Below are positions 1-13,600 of a stretch of 64,000 bases of DNA, piece after piece. The notes under the pieces were generated by a model. The model had not been told where the DNA came from. It made no database searches and saw only the letters and a list, made by a program, of their open reading frames with translations. Numbering within the stretch: the stretch's first letter is position 1; each line of letters starts with the position of its first letter. The stretch lies in assembly GCF_905475465.1 (NCBI RefSeq), contig NC_062259.1, forward strand, positions 4,846,501 through 4,910,500, given 5' to 3'. The position numbers and the translations under genes were made by a program. Source of the DNA: Pieris napi. Taxonomy: Eukaryota > Arthropoda > Insecta > Lepidoptera > Pieridae.

Positions 1-1631
1 TTAACATGATAAAAGGTAAGTTTTTATCTTGTCGTCAGTAAAATATGCAGTTAAATTATTCTAGCCACTTTATAGTTCTTAAAAACCTATACTATATATT
101 TAGGTATAGGATATTCTGTTAGATTTTACAAATCATGGATTATACTAATATATAATCATGGATTATAATAATATAATCAATCATCCTTGTGTATGTGATT
201 TTTGTATGAAGAGAATAATTATATGCAAGGTTTTTTTGACTTTCAGAAGTATACAAATGTTGACATTAATAAACATTTTGACTTTGACCAATAGAACTTG
301 CGATAGACAATTTTTTAATTTGTTTATGATCAATAAATGCATCAGCCTTCTGTGTTTCCTTGTGTAAAACAATTGATTTTCTGGAATTAAACTCAGAATG
401 TCTGGCTAAACCATAGTCTGTTTAAACTGAATACTTAGGGATTAAATGCTACACTATACATCTGACCTACATTGTATGTTGGAACTAAAAGCACCTGCCT
501 GTAAAAAACCAAGTCTGTAACCTGTTAATTTAAACACCGAAGTTTAAAAAATTAAAGGCAATATAATGTTCCTATGGACAATAAACAAAGGGGTCCGCAT
601 ATATTTTGTATTTTCAAGTACAGGGCATCTGGTGCCTTCAAATCTGAAAATAATATTGTTTTGCATTGTTGCTTGTGTAACTAATCTTCAGCAACAGTTG
701 CCATATAATCTTCTTCGTACTAATATTATTGATAAAGTTTAATGTGAGCTGTGCGTCCTGTGGTTTTTTAAATGTAAATAAATACATTAATTATAGTTGA
801 ATCTGGATGTAGATTTAGTAAAGTATACAATATTAACAGTAAACCAGTCTTCTCAATGCTGAGTTTTTTTACTTTTACATAATATTAGGTAAAATATGTT
901 TAGCCTGAGAAAAATATTTCATGGTAAGGCGGTGAGATTTCCTACAGAATAACATTGTTTTGTTTCATTGAATTGTTTTCTATAGATTCTGAATCTGTGG
1001 TCTCTGATCAAAATGTGATTTTTGTAATATTGAAGAGAACTACATTGCATACTGCAGTTGTTTTATTGCGAATTGCTTTTGCGAGTGTAGTATAAACTTA
1101 AATGTATAAATTTGATATTTGATTCAAGGAATTAAAACCGAAATTAGTACAAGACTTATTACCAATGTCATATGAAGTGTAACTCCATATATTTACTTAA
1201 CTTTGGTTGGTTTACCCTGTCCCTCATACATTAAAGTGATAATTTACTTCCATAGTCGTAACATGGAACTCTTAAACGAAACAATACAGTTTTAAAATTT
1301 AAAACTGGTAAAGGACAACTCATTGAAAAAATATTTTGCAAATAGACATTTTGACATATAAACTGCTACAAAGTTATATAAAACACACATAACATAACCC
1401 AGTCTGTAGGTAAAACCGTTCAGCCGTTTACTTATAGTCAACGCACCTGAATACGGCTAGATAAGCACTTCAACGTGGGTATAATATAACAATTATACGT
1501 ACATTTTGCTACCACAAACGTCTCGACGGAAACTTACAAATATGTACGTAGGTTACGTCGGGGTAACCTCTGCGCGATTGTAAAGCATATAAATAAGTGT
1601 ATTGAAATTGTTTTATCTTTTATATTTATAG
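1..1631. other. Region upstream of the per start exon
   Basis: No coding exon is recognisable here. The sequence is AT-rich with scattered stops in all frames. The per start exon begins directly after a good 3' splice site (TTTATATTTATAG ending at 1631), so at least one non-coding 5' exon must lie upstream. A strong donor (AAAAG|GTAAGT) at about position 15 could close such an exon, but nothing else supports this. The per promoter is therefore probably outside the window. Confidence 0.5.
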
Positions 1632-1657
1632 TGTCGGAGAGTAAAGTTAACAAAGAT

Positions 1658-4600
1658 ATGGATAACATTGATGACTCGGAAAACAATGCGAAGGTTTCCG
1701 ATTCGGCTTACTCTAACAGTTGCAGTAACAGTCAGGCAAGAAGGTAAGAATTAGTATTAACTGTTAAGATAGAATAATGATGTGAAATAAATAAATAAGA
1801 TGTACTTAAATGATAATTATTGGTAATGTATTTTTATGTTGCGGTATTCTGTGTTAAAGATACCAGTAAATTGAGAGCCGATTCTACGGAAATTATAGTT
1901 ATTGTATTGTTTTAAAACTCCGTTCTTTAAAATCTCTCAGTATATTGGAGAGACATTAAAAAATAAGGTATATGCGGCGTTCATTGTTTTTGTATTGTCC
2001 GTACGAAATTACAGAACTTCCAATAGCGATATCAATACTGAAGTTTTGTTTGCAAGATGGATGGGATGTAGTTTTCTCAATATCCCTATCCGCTTATCTC
2101 GTAACCTTGGGATCGCACGAAATAAAAACTCAATATTGGGATCCGTGCCGTTATTGGAAGTTACAAAGAAAAGTGATAGAGGCTAAAATGCCAACGGTTC
2201 GTTCGCCCGAGATCGAATGTGGCCCAGGAATAAAACTTACTAATTTATTACTAAACTAATGAATAAAACTTTTTAGCCGAAGCTCACAGTCGACGCATTC
2301 AGGAAGTCATTCCAGCGGCAGTAGTGGATATGGTGGAAAACCCTCCACTTCAGGATACAGGTGCGTACTTAATTTACCTATCAGTTCAAATTTATTTTCA
2401 AATAACTTCAATACAGGACGTCATCAGTCTGTTCTGTATGTAAATTATAATGTTTGATCTGTTTGGGCTTCCAACTTCATTTCGTTTCGTTCATTTCGTT
2501 ATTTGTGTAAGCGTGTTTGTCGACAAATTTCGCTGAATCTAACTGTGAGCGCCCACTTAATCATTTTGCTTATTGTAGTGTTCTTCAATCGTGAAAATAT
2601 TTTCATCGGTAAAGACGATATTTCTACTGCGTATCGCGACGGAAGGCGTTTTGATTGTTCCACTCTCTTCTTCTTTTCAATTTTAGTAGGGCATCTCCTG
2701 TATATCGACGATAAGCACCGAGCTTCAGGTCTTGTATAATACGCGATAGAGTCCGAGCGGGAATCTTCATTTCTCGCGATAAGATTTTTTTTCTTCCTAA
2801 TGGGTTTTTTTTACTTTTTCACTTGTAACTTTTTTAATTTTAGATTTATGATAAAAAGTCAGACAAACATAATTGTAGGCAAAGCAATTTGCTACAAAAT
2901 ATGTCTTTACAATTTTTTTGTACGATGGATTGTTTAGGACATATAGCCAAAAACGTATTTTCGCCCCTTTTTCCATGATGGCGGCCAGGGTACAAGGGCT
3001 CCAACTTCACAATCTTGGGTTTAAGCTTGTATTGACCCCTCCCCCTACATGTCCCATAAATTAAATTGTGTCCTCTAAAAAATGTCCAGCCCATTGCAAT
3101 GGACTACCATTCCGTATTGTAAAAAATATGTGAAATGGCCCAAAATTTAAAGAAATTTTGTGTTCCACATTCAAAATAATAAAAAAATTGAAAAAAAAAA
3201 TGGCCAGATTAGTTTTTATTTTTTTGTATCATTTATGTTTACCTAAATTGTCATATATTTTAGATAAGATAGTTTGAAATAGAGCTTTTGAAAAAAGACC
3301 ATATATATAGTATTACGTATGAAGTGCTAAACTTTTCTTAATAATTAATACTTGTGCGATTTTCGAAAATATATTTTATCAACGTGATGCTTGAACAACG
3401 TGAACGCTGTTAGGATAAAACGTGACTATAAAGTTTGCGTGGGACGGTTATAGCTCTTCCTTGCACGTGACCAGATTCAACTGGTACTGGAAACAGATGA
3501 ATTTCTACGGACTCAAAGGGTCACCTTTTTTCTGATGCAATAAATAAATTATTGTTTATATCCGTTTCAGTGTCTACGTGCTGTGTGTAACTATGGTCTT
3601 ATGCCTGTCATCATATATATATTATGCCTATGATTACTGTATATTGTAATAATTGGCGGATATTTTCTATATTATTGGTTTCGGATTTGCGACCGTACCT
3701 TCGCCCACAATTTCTAATCTTCAATTTTATGGCCCGCGAGATCCTTTAATCACGGAAATAGATAGAAATCCTTAGACGGATGTTCCATCAATTCGAAGCC
3801 AGCTTAAATGGAATTGCAACCTTGAACTCGTGCGTTATCTTAGTGAAACAAGACAACTTTAGCGAGTTTGCCTCGCCGTTGCGTATTTTCTCACCCAGCT
3901 TATTTGTTCTGCGTACAAAGGCTATGGCTAATAAAGGCTCCACGATTAAGGTATTAAATCATTACCACCACTGGTTACAGAAAAAACAGGTCATGATCTG
4001 ACTGGCGGATGCTATCGCCATAAATTTCTTTGGAGTTGGTCGGTCTTTCCCAAGTCATGAACTGTTCTTTTGTTTCCGGGTTCTATAAATAGTGAAGCGT
4101 TGTCCATAGTTAAGAATCGAGCAACAATCGGTCAAGATATTATTATAACAAACCCAAAAAGTTTTGCGAATTTATCAGCCTCGTTTGTCAGAAAGCATTT
4201 TAGCCACCCACTGCTGATTATTTCATATTCGTACCCAAATGGTTGCGATGGTCTATTTATATCTAGACATTACCGATTGCCCGAATGTTGATTTAATTTT
4301 AAAAGAAAAATGGATGAAATAAGACATTGATAATTTATAATAGTAATTTCTATTCCGTAAAGTTAAGAAATGGTATGAAATCTTATTGATAAATGCAAGA
4401 ATATTTAAAATAAAGTGCTCCATCCGTAATGATTTTAGTGACCGTAGCATACTATTTGCGTCTTTACGTGCGTTCTCATGGCTATAGTTTTATGCTTTTC
4501 CATACAAAGAATTTGATTACACGACCTTAATAAAGGTAGCTCGTGCACAAAATACTGCATGAACTTGTGAAATAAAACTGTTATAAAGACAAAATATTTC

Positions 4601-7600
4601 TTAACTCATGAATATCTTTTTTATTTAACAGTAGCAATAACGTAAGCCAAGCTCCAGATATACGTTGTAAGGTAAAGAAAAAGAAGAAGCAACTAGAAAT
4701 TGATTCTGTAGCGATCCAAGAAGAAAACCAGATAGTACCGGATCCAGAACCTGAAATTAAACCAATTGAAAAACAAAGTAATGATGATGGTGCGTAACTT
4801 CGATAATTACTATTTAATATTTTTAATTACTCAAATTTGTATTAGGACACAGATTTTTTTTACATTAAAATGGTTTTTTTGCTCTAAATTAATCTACTTA
4901 ATTTTTGTAAGTTCTATTTTCATGACGTATTTTTTTAAATTTATAAAATCATTTACCACATTTATTTGGTTTAATGAGTTAAATAAATTAACTTTTAGAA
5001 AAGCTCAATTAGAGTAGGATTTTAAACCGTACAAAAGTTGTTTAAATAATTTTAAGGGCACTCGCTTGAAACAGCGGTCGATGAACATACATGTTATGCT
5101 TTATGAAGACTTATTTAATTATATATAACGCTATGTAGGTTTACAATATCTTGGAAAGATAATAAACCCAGGCCCAATACATCCATTTACAAAAACAATA
5201 TAATTTGTTTCATTAATTCCGGTTAAACGATAGGTATAACAATTTCTGTAGATTGCTGACGGGCGACCAAGTTAGAATACAAAATATCTGATCCAAGAAT
5301 TTTATTTGTTTGAATCGGTTTGCTCTGACTTAAAAACATTCTCAATTGTTTGAAGAGGAACTTGCAGTCCCTCTAAAATTTGGCAGCGTAGTTTTATTAT
5401 AGATTTTCTGACATATCAATTACATTGAAAACTGAGAACATTACTTTCATATAAATATTCTTCTGATATTAAAAAATCTATTAACGCAGGCTTATAACGT
5501 GTTTCGATTTTTTAGAATCTTCATATTAATTACCGTAATGTAGACGTTATTTTATTTAAAAAATAAATGAACGAAATTTTTTGCCAAAAATCAATTAAAA
5601 ATAATGGCGGCCAAATTTTGATAGGCACCCTAGTAAATATATATTCTCTTAATTATAAATAAACATAAAAATTTGGTTGTAAACAAATAGTCGATGAGCA
5701 CACCAATCCTGCAGCGGGATCTTAGACCATTAGAATGCAGCTTGTCATTCGAGACAACACTGGTATCCCAAGTCGCTAAGTGTGCATCTTGTAATTATAA
5801 ACACTATTAGGGTCATTAACCCTAAGTGGTATATATATATTTAAACCGTGTAGATAATTAAAATTAATTCTAATGCAAGTGACCCTTACTGTTATAAATC
5901 AAATGATTTTATTAAAATAAACATAAAAAAAAAATGTTTAATATCCTGTCTTCAATATGTTCATGCAGATGCTAGCTCACCTGGCGTGCAGAAAAATGAC
6001 TTATTACAAGTTGAAATTAATGACCAATCGACTATAGACAAAAGTAGTTCAAAGGATAAGGTAACTAAACTAAGATTACAACTATTCGTTTCCGTCTCAG
6101 TGTCTTTCACTCAGTCTTTCTATGTCTGTTTTCTAGATATCTTTTTTTAAATAGGCAAATAGGTGATCAGCCTTCTAAGTCTGACACACGGCATTGATTT
6201 TGAGCATAATTTTTCCGACATCAATGTAGTTATAATACATGTACTGAACTCTCGATCATTAACACTGTTGACAGTTCGTGTTAAATAGTAGGCACGAATG
6301 TATATTCACATATATCAAGATCTCAAACCATACTCTCAGACTTCAGGTCTAGCTTTAATTATAATAAAAAAGTTATGTTAAAATCGGTTCCATTGAAAAG
6401 TGTCCAATAATATGGCCTCTATCTTTTTTGTATTAGGTGCTAATGATTTAAATTTTTTAGACAAGTTTGTGCAATATCCCGGTACAAACACCAGTAAAGA
6501 CGTTGTTGACCAATAATGTAAGTACTTTATTCTTACTTATACCTAAAGTTTAGTTTCCCTGCCCATATTTCATTTCATTTATTCTAAACGTATATTACTT
6601 CGTACTATATTGCCCATTTGTTATTTAATTTATAAATCAAAATCCTTTTTCTTTTAGAACGCAACAAAGAGTGATCTATTGTAAATTAAAATTACAGTGA
6701 AACTTTAAACATTTGTAATAATCTGGTTTAAATGTGATGTATGTTTTATTGTTCTAGGATGGGTTTTCGTGTGTGATATCTATGCAAGACGGAGTGGTTA
6801 TGTACACAACAAATTCCCTCACAAACACATTGGGTTATCCAAGGGATATGTGGATTGGACGGTCCTTCATTGACTTCGTACATCCTAGGGTGAGTTGATA
6901 ATTGCTTTATTAACGTGACATGGATGACGGATTAATCATCATTGAATTCCATCAATAAAAAATTGAGACTATTGAATATAATCATACATGTTTGAGCACT
7001 TTAGATCTTGTTATCATATTCATATTAAGCGTCGTGTTACCGATCCAAATATTCTTCTTACAAAAGTCTATAAAGGAGGTTGATACCGTGGAGTATGTAT
7101 TTACTACTAGGGTCTAGGGTCACATGTTGAGCTTCTAACATGTGTCGTACACTGCGTACATAATTCATAGTCGGAAGTGTGGAATAATCGCAGTTTTTCA
7201 AACATCGTTAAGTAGAATTAATTGATAGGGTTTAACAAGACTAGGGTACTGAAAACTAAAATATCCGTAAAGATTTTGGGAAAAATCTCCTATATGACGG
7301 TCCAAAATAGTGTGAGCATTCAATTATTCAAATTGCAATGTAATTATCGAAGCCAACGAGCTTTATTAGCCGTAGTAGCCTGAAAGATATTCAGCCGTAG
7401 CGTTTGTTACATAATGTAATTAACTGGCTGGCTAATGCTTAGACCATGCGTACGATATTATTTGGCAGAAATGAAAAAGATTAAACATATGACATAAAAT
7501 TCATTCATTCATTCAAAATCACTGCTAAATTCACATTATTATTGTGACTACACTCTTCAATTGTACTTGTTGTTTTTCATGAAACTTTGGAAAACACAAA

Positions 7601-10600
7601 GTTGTGGTTTGCCGACACTATATTGACGTCATCGATCGACTGCATTTGCCTAGCTGTTTGATCAACTGGCTGAACATCTTTCAGGCCGCTAGGTAAACGG
7701 CGCCGTTTAGTTAAGAGTATAGGCTGTTGATTGTACGGCTAATTAAGCTAGTTGGCTGCGACATAATCACCTCATTGGCGATAGGTGTTTTCGGCACAAT
7801 GTAAAGTGTAGAGGATAATGGACTGCTTGATGGTCTAGCTGTCCAAATCTCAACATCTCATCAAACTCTTTCTTAACTGCACAAAGCTATTGTGAAGCGA
7901 TATGACGTAGTCAAGCTGACATAGGTGGATCACAGAGTATTAACGAAATGCTTAGTAGACTGTTCGAGTTGCTCTGCGGTGAAATGGAAAATTTTAATCA
8001 TTCTGTTGCGTAACGAAACGTTTACGTACCAAAATTAATTCCTGTTGCGAAAGCGGGAGCGTGAGCGATTACGTTTGCGATACCTATCGCGACCAACACG
8101 TGCGTTAGCTGTATGAGCGGTTAAGAGCGCCTTTTTTTTTTTTTTTTTTTTTAATATTATGGTAAGAGCGCCTTTAGGTGTGTGATTCTTTGCCTGCTGA
8201 TGAGAAAAAAAAAGTTTCTTATTTTGTATAAGTAGGTACGCAAATGCCAGTGTATAACAATCCTTATAAAAAGTTAAATACCAAGGTTTAAACTTCAAGG
8301 AAAGCATTGCGACAACTTCTCAGGCACGTTTTCTAAAAGAGAATTTGATTATACTCTGAGACGGAAAGTTGAAAGTTTTTTCAAGTAAAAACGTGAACAA
8401 GCCACAAAAGGGACTAATACAATGAAATGTTTTTGCACAAACAGAAAGTTTATAACCAAGAATTTAGCAATGTCGTGTATATGCTTTTGGTTGATAGTCG
8501 CTGTAAGTGGCTTCATCTGTGTTGAGTAAAATAACTCTAGCGATTTTTTGTTCCAACATTGCCACTTTTTAATTGTCTCGTTAATTGTTGCAGTCTAAGT
8601 TTTTTATTTTAAATTATTTTGTATATTTTTTCACCTGTACATGCTGTTGTTTTTTCTTACAAGAACATTTAAAAAGTAGCTCGCTCGTCTAAGTAAGGAA
8701 GTTTGCGAAGTATAATTGCGTGCTTCAACGATACACTGTGTATTGATACGCACGTATATACGTGCTGATACAGGTATCGCGTCGAATACGTCCCATCGGT
8801 CTATAAGAGATGAGTTTTATTAATATCATCTGCGTTGGTCAGGCTCAATAATCAGCATTCGGGGTCGTATATGTCTGAAGGACTTTTGCACTGCATAGTT
8901 AGTTTTGCATACAAAACACACAGAACACTTTATATTAATAGAACGGGGCAAGCGGGCAGGATACTCGTCTGATGTTCAAGGGATCGTCCATGGAAACTTT
9001 ATGAGAGGACTCGCGAGTCTTAAGAATTGGTACGCTCTTTCTTGAAGGACCCTAAGTCGAATTGGTTCGGAAATACTTCACATAGTGAAACAGAACACAC
9101 TTATCGCTTTCTAGCGATCCCCTACGACGAATTAAAATAAATTTTATGTTTCATATTTTATTTTTTTTCATATTTTTATTATTCTTCTTTTTAACTTCCC
9201 GCTAAGAAAATTGAAATATTTCGAAAATCGAGTTTTTAACAGATGTTGACGTTTAGAGGTTCTAGGAAGCCTCCCCGAATGTTTCCGCGGTGAAGTCCGT
9301 ATGGATAAATTTTCATAAAAGTAAAACAGCAATAAAAAAATGAAGGAACGTAATAAATAAATTTCGCATCGAATGGTGGTAGTTTCATGTCGATACGATC
9401 AGTGGTTTAGGCGTGAAGGAGCCTCAAACGAAGACCATTTTTCTTTTATATATATAGATTTATGTTAGCGAAATAAATAGTACTTATTTATAGTCGAGTT
9501 GAATATATTTTTTCATCGCAGTGTATAAGTATAGTATTTTATTTAAACGTAAACCACTGACAGGATGTTCAAATCGATAATATTCGTTTTCAGGACCGGA
9601 ACACCTTCGCATCACAAATAACGAACGGTGTTGCTATCCCAAAAATTGTACATCGTACTCATCACAAAGGTAACTTTTATTATAATATAATAAATTGTGC
9701 CATTATTTATTTATTTATTTATTCCGTGCTTGGTGTCCGTCTTTGCATTGCTGTGTATGTATTGCCTTACATTAAAATAAATTTCATTTCGAACCTTTGA
9801 TAAAAAATATTTTTTTAGTACATGATTCTTACAGTTTCACTAGCATTTAATTTGCGATTTTGAATTATTGTTGTTCAAGAAAATAAAATAAATTAAAAAA
9901 AAAATTAAAAAAGAAAATATAATAATTCTAGTAAATTATTTGTTAAATCTAAAGCTTAAACTACGTAAAAATCTTTTAAAGTTATACTTCTTAAGTAGAA
10001 TAATAATTATATTGTCTTTTTACTAATGAAATACTCTTATGTACTAATGAAAATTTATTGACCTTTTGTCAATTTCAGATAATATAAAACTTTCGTTTTC
10101 GAAAAGTAGCACACTTTCCACTATGGTGTGTCGGATTCGCCTATACCGTGGGCTGGGAGTTGGATTCGGTGTAAAGGCTCGAATTGTTTCCTTTATGCCG
10201 TTCTTACTTAAACTATCCTTCAGAAATATAAGTGATGAGGATGGCGAGGTTATGTATTTACTTGTGCAGGCAACTCCGTTCTTTCCAGCTTTTAAAGGTA
10301 CTGTTTGTTATTTAACTTAGGGAAATTACAGCGTTCTAACCCGGCTGTGCCAATTGATTTTCCATTCTATATGTAAATAACATTAGCTCATACGGTAATG
10401 TTAATATCGGAAACCGTTTGACACCCAAATTCGACATCGTGTCTTGTAATTTCTAACATACAAACACTATTAAATAAATTTATAAAGGCACTATTTAGAC
10501 AATTTCTAATACAGGCTAATAAAATCTACCAAGAAACCAAAATTATGATTCAACAACTATATGTTTATAGCACCTGTATCTTAATTTATAAAAAATCAAC

Positions 10601-13600
10601 AACTCTCTACATACATATAAATTACCGTCTTAAATTCGTAATATTACATTGGGACGGCTGATGGCGACGTGTATCTCTTTCGTATATACATATTAATATA
10701 TGTATTAAGTTTCTCATGTATACTCGTATAAAAATACATTTTTGGAATGAGAAATAAAGTTCTTTAAACATTAATTAGTTGTAGCGCTTCTGCATTATTA
10801 TTAGTCTTAAAGTGGTCTAGTCTGGTCAAACCAGTTTTACCCAAAAACGGCGACTTAACTAAAGGTAAAATTCCATCAAAATAGCGTGCACCACATTGTT
10901 CAAAACACGTACTAAGGGAGTATCGCGTTTGTCTTCTGTCTCCACCGGCAATGCTGTGTGTAACTTTTGTGAGCCCACAGTGCATACTAGTTCACTGGAA
11001 GATTTTCTGCCGACAGTTGCTAATATGGACGGGCAGGAACACGGTGTGCTTTGTAATAAATTCCTGATCATTCAAAAAATTAGTTGGCATAGTGCACGCA
11101 CTACGCATAGACATGAGTCTACTACTTATACCGTGTGCGCGCACACAAGTGCACAGTTGTGTGCGAACTTTGCCAAAATATTCGCGTATAATTTTTTATT
11201 GTTCGCTTGAGTGAGTCGACCAAATCAAACATTTGTATCGTACGCTGTGCAACACTGTGCCGCAGTATAGCACACTGGTGGAATCTTACCTTAAAATACC
11301 GAACTGTGAATTATGGAACTCAGTCAAAATCTGTTATAAGGACATCGAAGGGACTACACATATTTGGTCGTAAAAACCGATAGTCGTAACAGCCGATGAC
11401 TTTGTTAAGTACCTAATACAATAGAATTTAGCCGGGACCTTTTATTTTGGTCAATATAACCAGTATGTTGTTCTTATCGATGTCGTCGTAAACGGTTTGT
11501 AATTACATTCCTGTAATTAGTTCTATGATTCACAGTTTTCGTAATTGTTTCAGTTCCAAACGAAATTGTACCGAAACCTGTACCGTTCGTTATAAGACAC
11601 GCGGCAAATGGAGATATAAAGTACATAGATCCTGAATCTGTTCCGTACTTGGGATATTCACCTCAAGATATATTAAATATGGATGCACTTCATCTATACC
11701 ATCCACACGATCTTGCATATTTAAGACAAGTGTACGAAACTATTGTTAAGGAGGGTGGTGTGACGAAATCTAAACCATACAGGTATAAATGATATCTCCG
11801 TTAAATCTTTCATATTGGCCCAAAGTAAGATAACTAACAGTTCTATAGTTTAATTTTTATATGTATATTTTAACTGCCGTATTTGCAAAAAGGTCTACAA
11901 ATTGTGGCCACCGTTTGTTTGTTTCTTCTATCTTATCGTAATAAAAATATATAAAACATTTATAAATAATATAAATTTATTGGTTACAAAATAAAAAATG
12001 TGTGCGTGTACAAGTGTACACACGTAAGAAGTGAAACTTCTTTATGACCTTATTTTTCGAAAAATGATCTACTAACAAAGTTAAATTAGATAAAGTTTAA
12101 CAAAAGGCTTTTATTATCATAGACATGAATACAAATACTATTATTTAATTTTACCTTATTACTACTAAGTGTCCATTTATTTTGAATCAATATTCTCGTA
12201 TTATTACAGTGTTTTCTCTTGTAATTGTTTACAGAATGATGACTCAAAATGGTGACTATGTTAAACTCGAGACCGAGTGGTCGTCATTTATAAACCCGTG
12301 GTCAAGAAAATTGGAATTCATTATTGGAAAACATACGCTGATTGAAGTAAGTCAAAATGATTTATATGATTACGCGATTAACAAATTATAAATTTTTTTT
12401 CATATAGCAACACTGGTAAAAGCATACGCTAATTGGAGAGCTTTACTTTATTTTTTCCAGAACGTACAAATCAAAATAAAATTTGAATTTAAAGGAAAAT
12501 AAAGGAAAATGCGATTTCAATTAGAATTAAATAGTAATGTATTGCGATTTAGTTCACCTTAGCCAATTACTATAATACCTTCATGATTTCATTAATATTC
12601 AACATAGATTATCCAAATGATTCGGTATTATATATAGCCAATCGTAAAAATCTAGTCGGAAAGTACCCATCTCCTGTTTTATTTATGCTGTGGCCTAGTA
12701 GACTACTGCCAACAGCGATAGCGATTCCGGCATAATTTACTTTAGAGTTGAGATCATTATGGTTAGTTTGATATTCGATGCAGTGCTTCTGAACAGTAAA
12801 TTGGCGCTTTGGCTATACCATGAGTTTTTGTACTGAGTTACCTTACGCATATTAAAAGAAATCGAAATCGGGTACAAATACGTATCACTATCGCTCTTAT
12901 TATTTGACGTTAAAAGGCTAGCAAGTAGAGTTCCGACGCAGTTACTGATGCTTAGTAAACAGTGTAAGATTTATTATTGTAAATAAACTTTATTATGGTA
13001 AAGTAAACGACAATTGCAACTCTTTAAACATAGGAATAATATTTTCAGGGCCCAACTAATCCTGATGTATTTCAATGTGCTGAAAAGCCTATGAAATTAT
13101 CTGAAGATGATAAGGCCAAAGCTCAAGCCATGAGAGAAAGCATAGTTAAGGTCATGAATAAGGTAAGAAAAATTAAAAAAATATATATTTATATGTTTTT
13201 ATAGAACACGGGGCAAATAGACAGGAGGCTCAACTGAGTGATACCGCTGCCCTTGGACACATACTGCCAGAAGTCGCTCTCAAGTGCGTTGCCGGCAAAA
13301 AAGGCCTTAATAACGCTCAGTTGTGGAACCACGGACGCCGTAGTAAGACGGATAGAATTTCGTATTCTCTTGACCTTCAAAGATGAAACTCTGCAGGTCC
13401 GAACACACTTTTCTTCGTATCGCCAAGGAATCAAGCCGCGCAGAAAGCGGGTAGTTGTGGAGCTGAATAAATGCTTTATACAGTTGGAAGCGATGGAAGT
13501 GAAGTACCATCGCTCACACCACGCTCCTTGGATACTTATTTATAGCCTTTGCTTCCAAATAAGTAGAGTTTCTTCGAAGAGAGGAGTTGCGACGAAGGGT

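Larger units (their letters stand above)
6758..10297 (+). other. per: per exons 6-8: PAS-A domain
   Basis: Exon 6 encodes DGFSCVISMQDGVVMYTT and ends in RSFIDFVHPR; exon 7 encodes DRNTFASQITNG; exon 8 continues through LYRGLGVGFGV to VMYLLVQATPFFPAFK. This matches the PAS-A core of insect PER (Drosophila has DGFCCVISMHDG and WLGRSFIDFVHLKDR). PAS-A mediates PER-PER and PER-TIM contacts. Intron 6 (6890-9593, about 2.7 kb) splits the domain and holds dispersed repeats. Confidence 0.92.

Noticed and set aside
4766..5017. 83-codon frame after per exon 3
   Set aside because: Runs from the exon end into intron sequence past the GTGCGT donor; the PER frame continues at 5969 instead.
8035..8307. Arg-rich RYRKRNRSRSRFRNRN minus-strand frame
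   Set aside because: Derived from a short simple repeat next to a poly(T) run inside a per intron; no splice context.
10764..11210. Open frames on both strands in per intron 8
   Set aside because: No recognisable domain in any frame; probably an old transposon with low stop density.
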